From assembly GCF_030272615.1 (NCBI RefSeq), contig NC_081406.1:468642400-468706399 (forward strand): a stretch of 64,000 nucleotides of DNA, written 5' to 3'. A program made the position numbers and the translations under genes. A model generated the notes under the pieces. It was not told the origin of the DNA, did not search any database, and saw nothing but the letters and a program-made list of their open reading frames with translations. Shown piece by piece: positions 62,325 through 64,000 of the stretch (position 1 is the first letter of the stretch; every line of letters starts with the position of its first letter). Source of the stretch: Cryptomeria japonica. Its lineage: Eukaryota; Streptophyta; Pinopsida; Cupressales; Cupressaceae.

Positions 62325-64000
62325 TTTTGTCAAGTATTCAATTTTAAATAATTTTCATTTATCTTATTTACCTATATGACTGATGCATCAAAATCTTGTG
62401 TTTTCCCACTCAATTCTCTTAGGTGTTTAGCCACAGCTCCATAGCCTTGCTGGAAGGCAATTTTCATGACATCTTCTGTGGGTGCTCTATTGAATTCAGA
62501 GCCTTGCATTTTTTATTAATATCATGAATTTTTATTCTATTGTTTGATTAAAAAAAATATTTGCAATTTATTATTTTGATGTGATTTTTCATTTATTGAT
62601 ACTTACAATTCGTGTGGCAACTTTCATATAGCCACCAAAGCCAAGTTTGTGTTGCCTGTGCTTTTATAGTCTTTACTTAGTTGCCTTCGATGTGTTGGGC
62701 AGCTTATGAAAAGTTTGAAATATGTTAGATTATTTAAATATAAAGAGTAATTAGTACATAATTACATTGTTAATAGTATCACATACCTTCCTTCACCTGG
62801 TGGTGTATGTCCTTTTCTCTTTTCAGCTTTCTAATTTTCATCCGAAACCAAGTCCTTCCACTCCCTCTCTAGAATCATGGGGGGACACTCATACTTTCTA
62901 TTCTTCTCGAAATGTGTCCTATATTGGTCCCTCACATACTTTAAATATGTGCCAACTTTCTCAAGGACCTTGGTTTTGTTGAATGTGTCATTTTCGAACA
63001 ACACAACCAAACGGTTTATGAGTTCATCTTTTAATTGTTGATTTTGGGTATTCCACCGTGTATGTATGGTGGGCCTGAAGATGTCCAATGTAATATCATT
63101 TAGATATTTATAAAAATCATTATTGTCTTCAAAAAAATCATGGGATCATTAGTCTAAAACGAGTGATCGATAAATAAATTACAATTGGACTATATATAAT
63201 AATAATTTTTTTAACCTTGAACCTTCTCTATCTTTATGGGAACAAGATCATCGATCACCACAAATGTGACCAGCAACGTTCCCATACTAGTAATATGAAA
63301 ATATCCAAGAAATGTTGCTAAAATATCACCACTAGTGGCCTCTGCATCCCTAGGTACATGTCCTATTGCATAGGTCGGTGCAGTACTCGATGATTCCATG
63401 TTGTGTGTTGCCAACATTGTAGTCAGAAATATAGGTGTGGATGATGGGGTTAGATGAGGTGGTGAATGCATAGGAACATGGACAACACTTGAAGAGTAAT
63501 ACATTAAATATATGAGAAATAACACATTAATGGAAGGACAAAAACATGTAAAAATATGAGTTGTTGTATGCAATGAACATGGTCATCACCTAAACTACCT
63601 AGAATACCCTAATCATGGCCACCAACTTCATGAGGACACAAAAGTTCTTGTAAAAACAACATGTACATATTTTAGTTCATGACATAAAAGAGTCTAAAAT
63701 ATAAACCATGAATAAACTTATGTTATAATTAAATATTTCATGACTTCTTACTTGCAAGTTTTGTGCTCTCTCTATCAATTGTTTCACCCTCTCTTGTATC
63801 TCATCAGTTTGAGGGCCTATGAATAACAATTTAAGAATTTCTTTCTTAAATTTATTTTGTGTCTTTCTTATCATTTCAATAGGGTTTGTGGAATATACAA
63901 TGTCATCATCACATAATAGTGAGTCCACCTCTGTATCGATGTTCTCATCTACTGCAAGTGCCTTTCCCCAAACATCCATCTATGACAAGAATATTAATAA

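Larger units (their letters stand above)
59820..63979 (-). pseudogene. Transposase_24 (TNPA-like) gene of second CACTA, broken
   Basis: This is the counterpart of 37991-40684. The conserved exon at 63060-62800 reads LFENDTFNKTKVLEKVGTYL and PPMILEREWKDL. The exon near 63970-63770 reads IGPQTDEIQERVKQL and AQNLQVRSHEIFNYN, matching the first copy. The 3'-terminal exon near 59830-59980 has lost its frame. A 1.7-kb retroposed sequence (60569-62309) interrupts the intron or exon between them. It is not functional. Confidence 0.75.
56636..64000 (-). mobile_element. second CACTA element, left part; continues past window
   Basis: CACTAACACATTTGGGG at 56636 matches the terminal repeat of the first CACTA element, with palindromic subterminal words behind it. 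From about 59600 to the window end the sequence aligns with 37640-40690 of the first element in order and orientation, apart from an insertion at 60569-62309. The TNP2 gene would lie beyond the window. Its Transposase_24 exons carry more changes. The flanking triplet is ACG (56633-56635); the other copy is not visible. Confidence 0.85.

Overview
The window is plant nuclear DNA made almost entirely of transposable elements inserted into one another. No intact host gene, tRNA, rRNA, CRISPR array or bacterial-type operon is visible. The content (a plant L1-type LINE with a RNase H tail, Ty1/copia elements primed by initiator tRNA-Met, and En/Spm CACTA transposons with TNP2 and Transposase_24 proteins) together with the AT-rich, repeat-dense texture points to a large-genome vascular plant. 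A gymnosperm is my guess, but the sequence alone does not settle it.

Layout. (1) 1-3677: the 3' part of an LTR element on the + strand that carries a long non-pol reading frame. (2) 3860-3989: a TA/TG microsatellite. (3) 4903-13100: a complete-looking LINE on the minus strand, bounded by a perfect 16-bp target duplication, with ORF1 and ORF2 both broken by stops. (4) 13980-15306 and 27197-27810: the two halves of a second, + strand LINE, split by a roughly 3.2-kb LTR-like block (15307-27196). That block was itself entered by a minus-strand, pol-less LTR element (16138-24816, duplication CTCTC). (5) 28505-53928: a minus-strand Ty1/copia element (duplication GACAG). Its integrase is interrupted by an 18.7-kb CACTA transposon (32322-51034, duplication CTA) encoding a TNP2 transposase and a Transposase_24 protein. 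(6) 53934-56635: old non-coding repeat remains. (7) 56636 to the window end: the first part of a second, related CACTA element, which carries a retroposed intronless gene copy (about 60569-62309).

How the parts work together. The autonomous machinery present is LINE ORF1/ORF2, copia gag-pol and CACTA TNP2/TNPA-like genes, and all of it is damaged. The two pol-less LTR elements carry a large accessory protein with lysine/glutamate-rich and coiled-coil regions. In the complete one this sits downstream of a gag with four zinc knuckles. They must have relied on enzymes supplied in trans.

Decay. Premature stops across unrelated element classes are mostly TAG, often where glutamine (CAG) is expected. 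This fits C-to-T decay at CHG-methylated sites. Boundaries were set by eye from terminal motifs and target duplications; percentages and family names were not computed.
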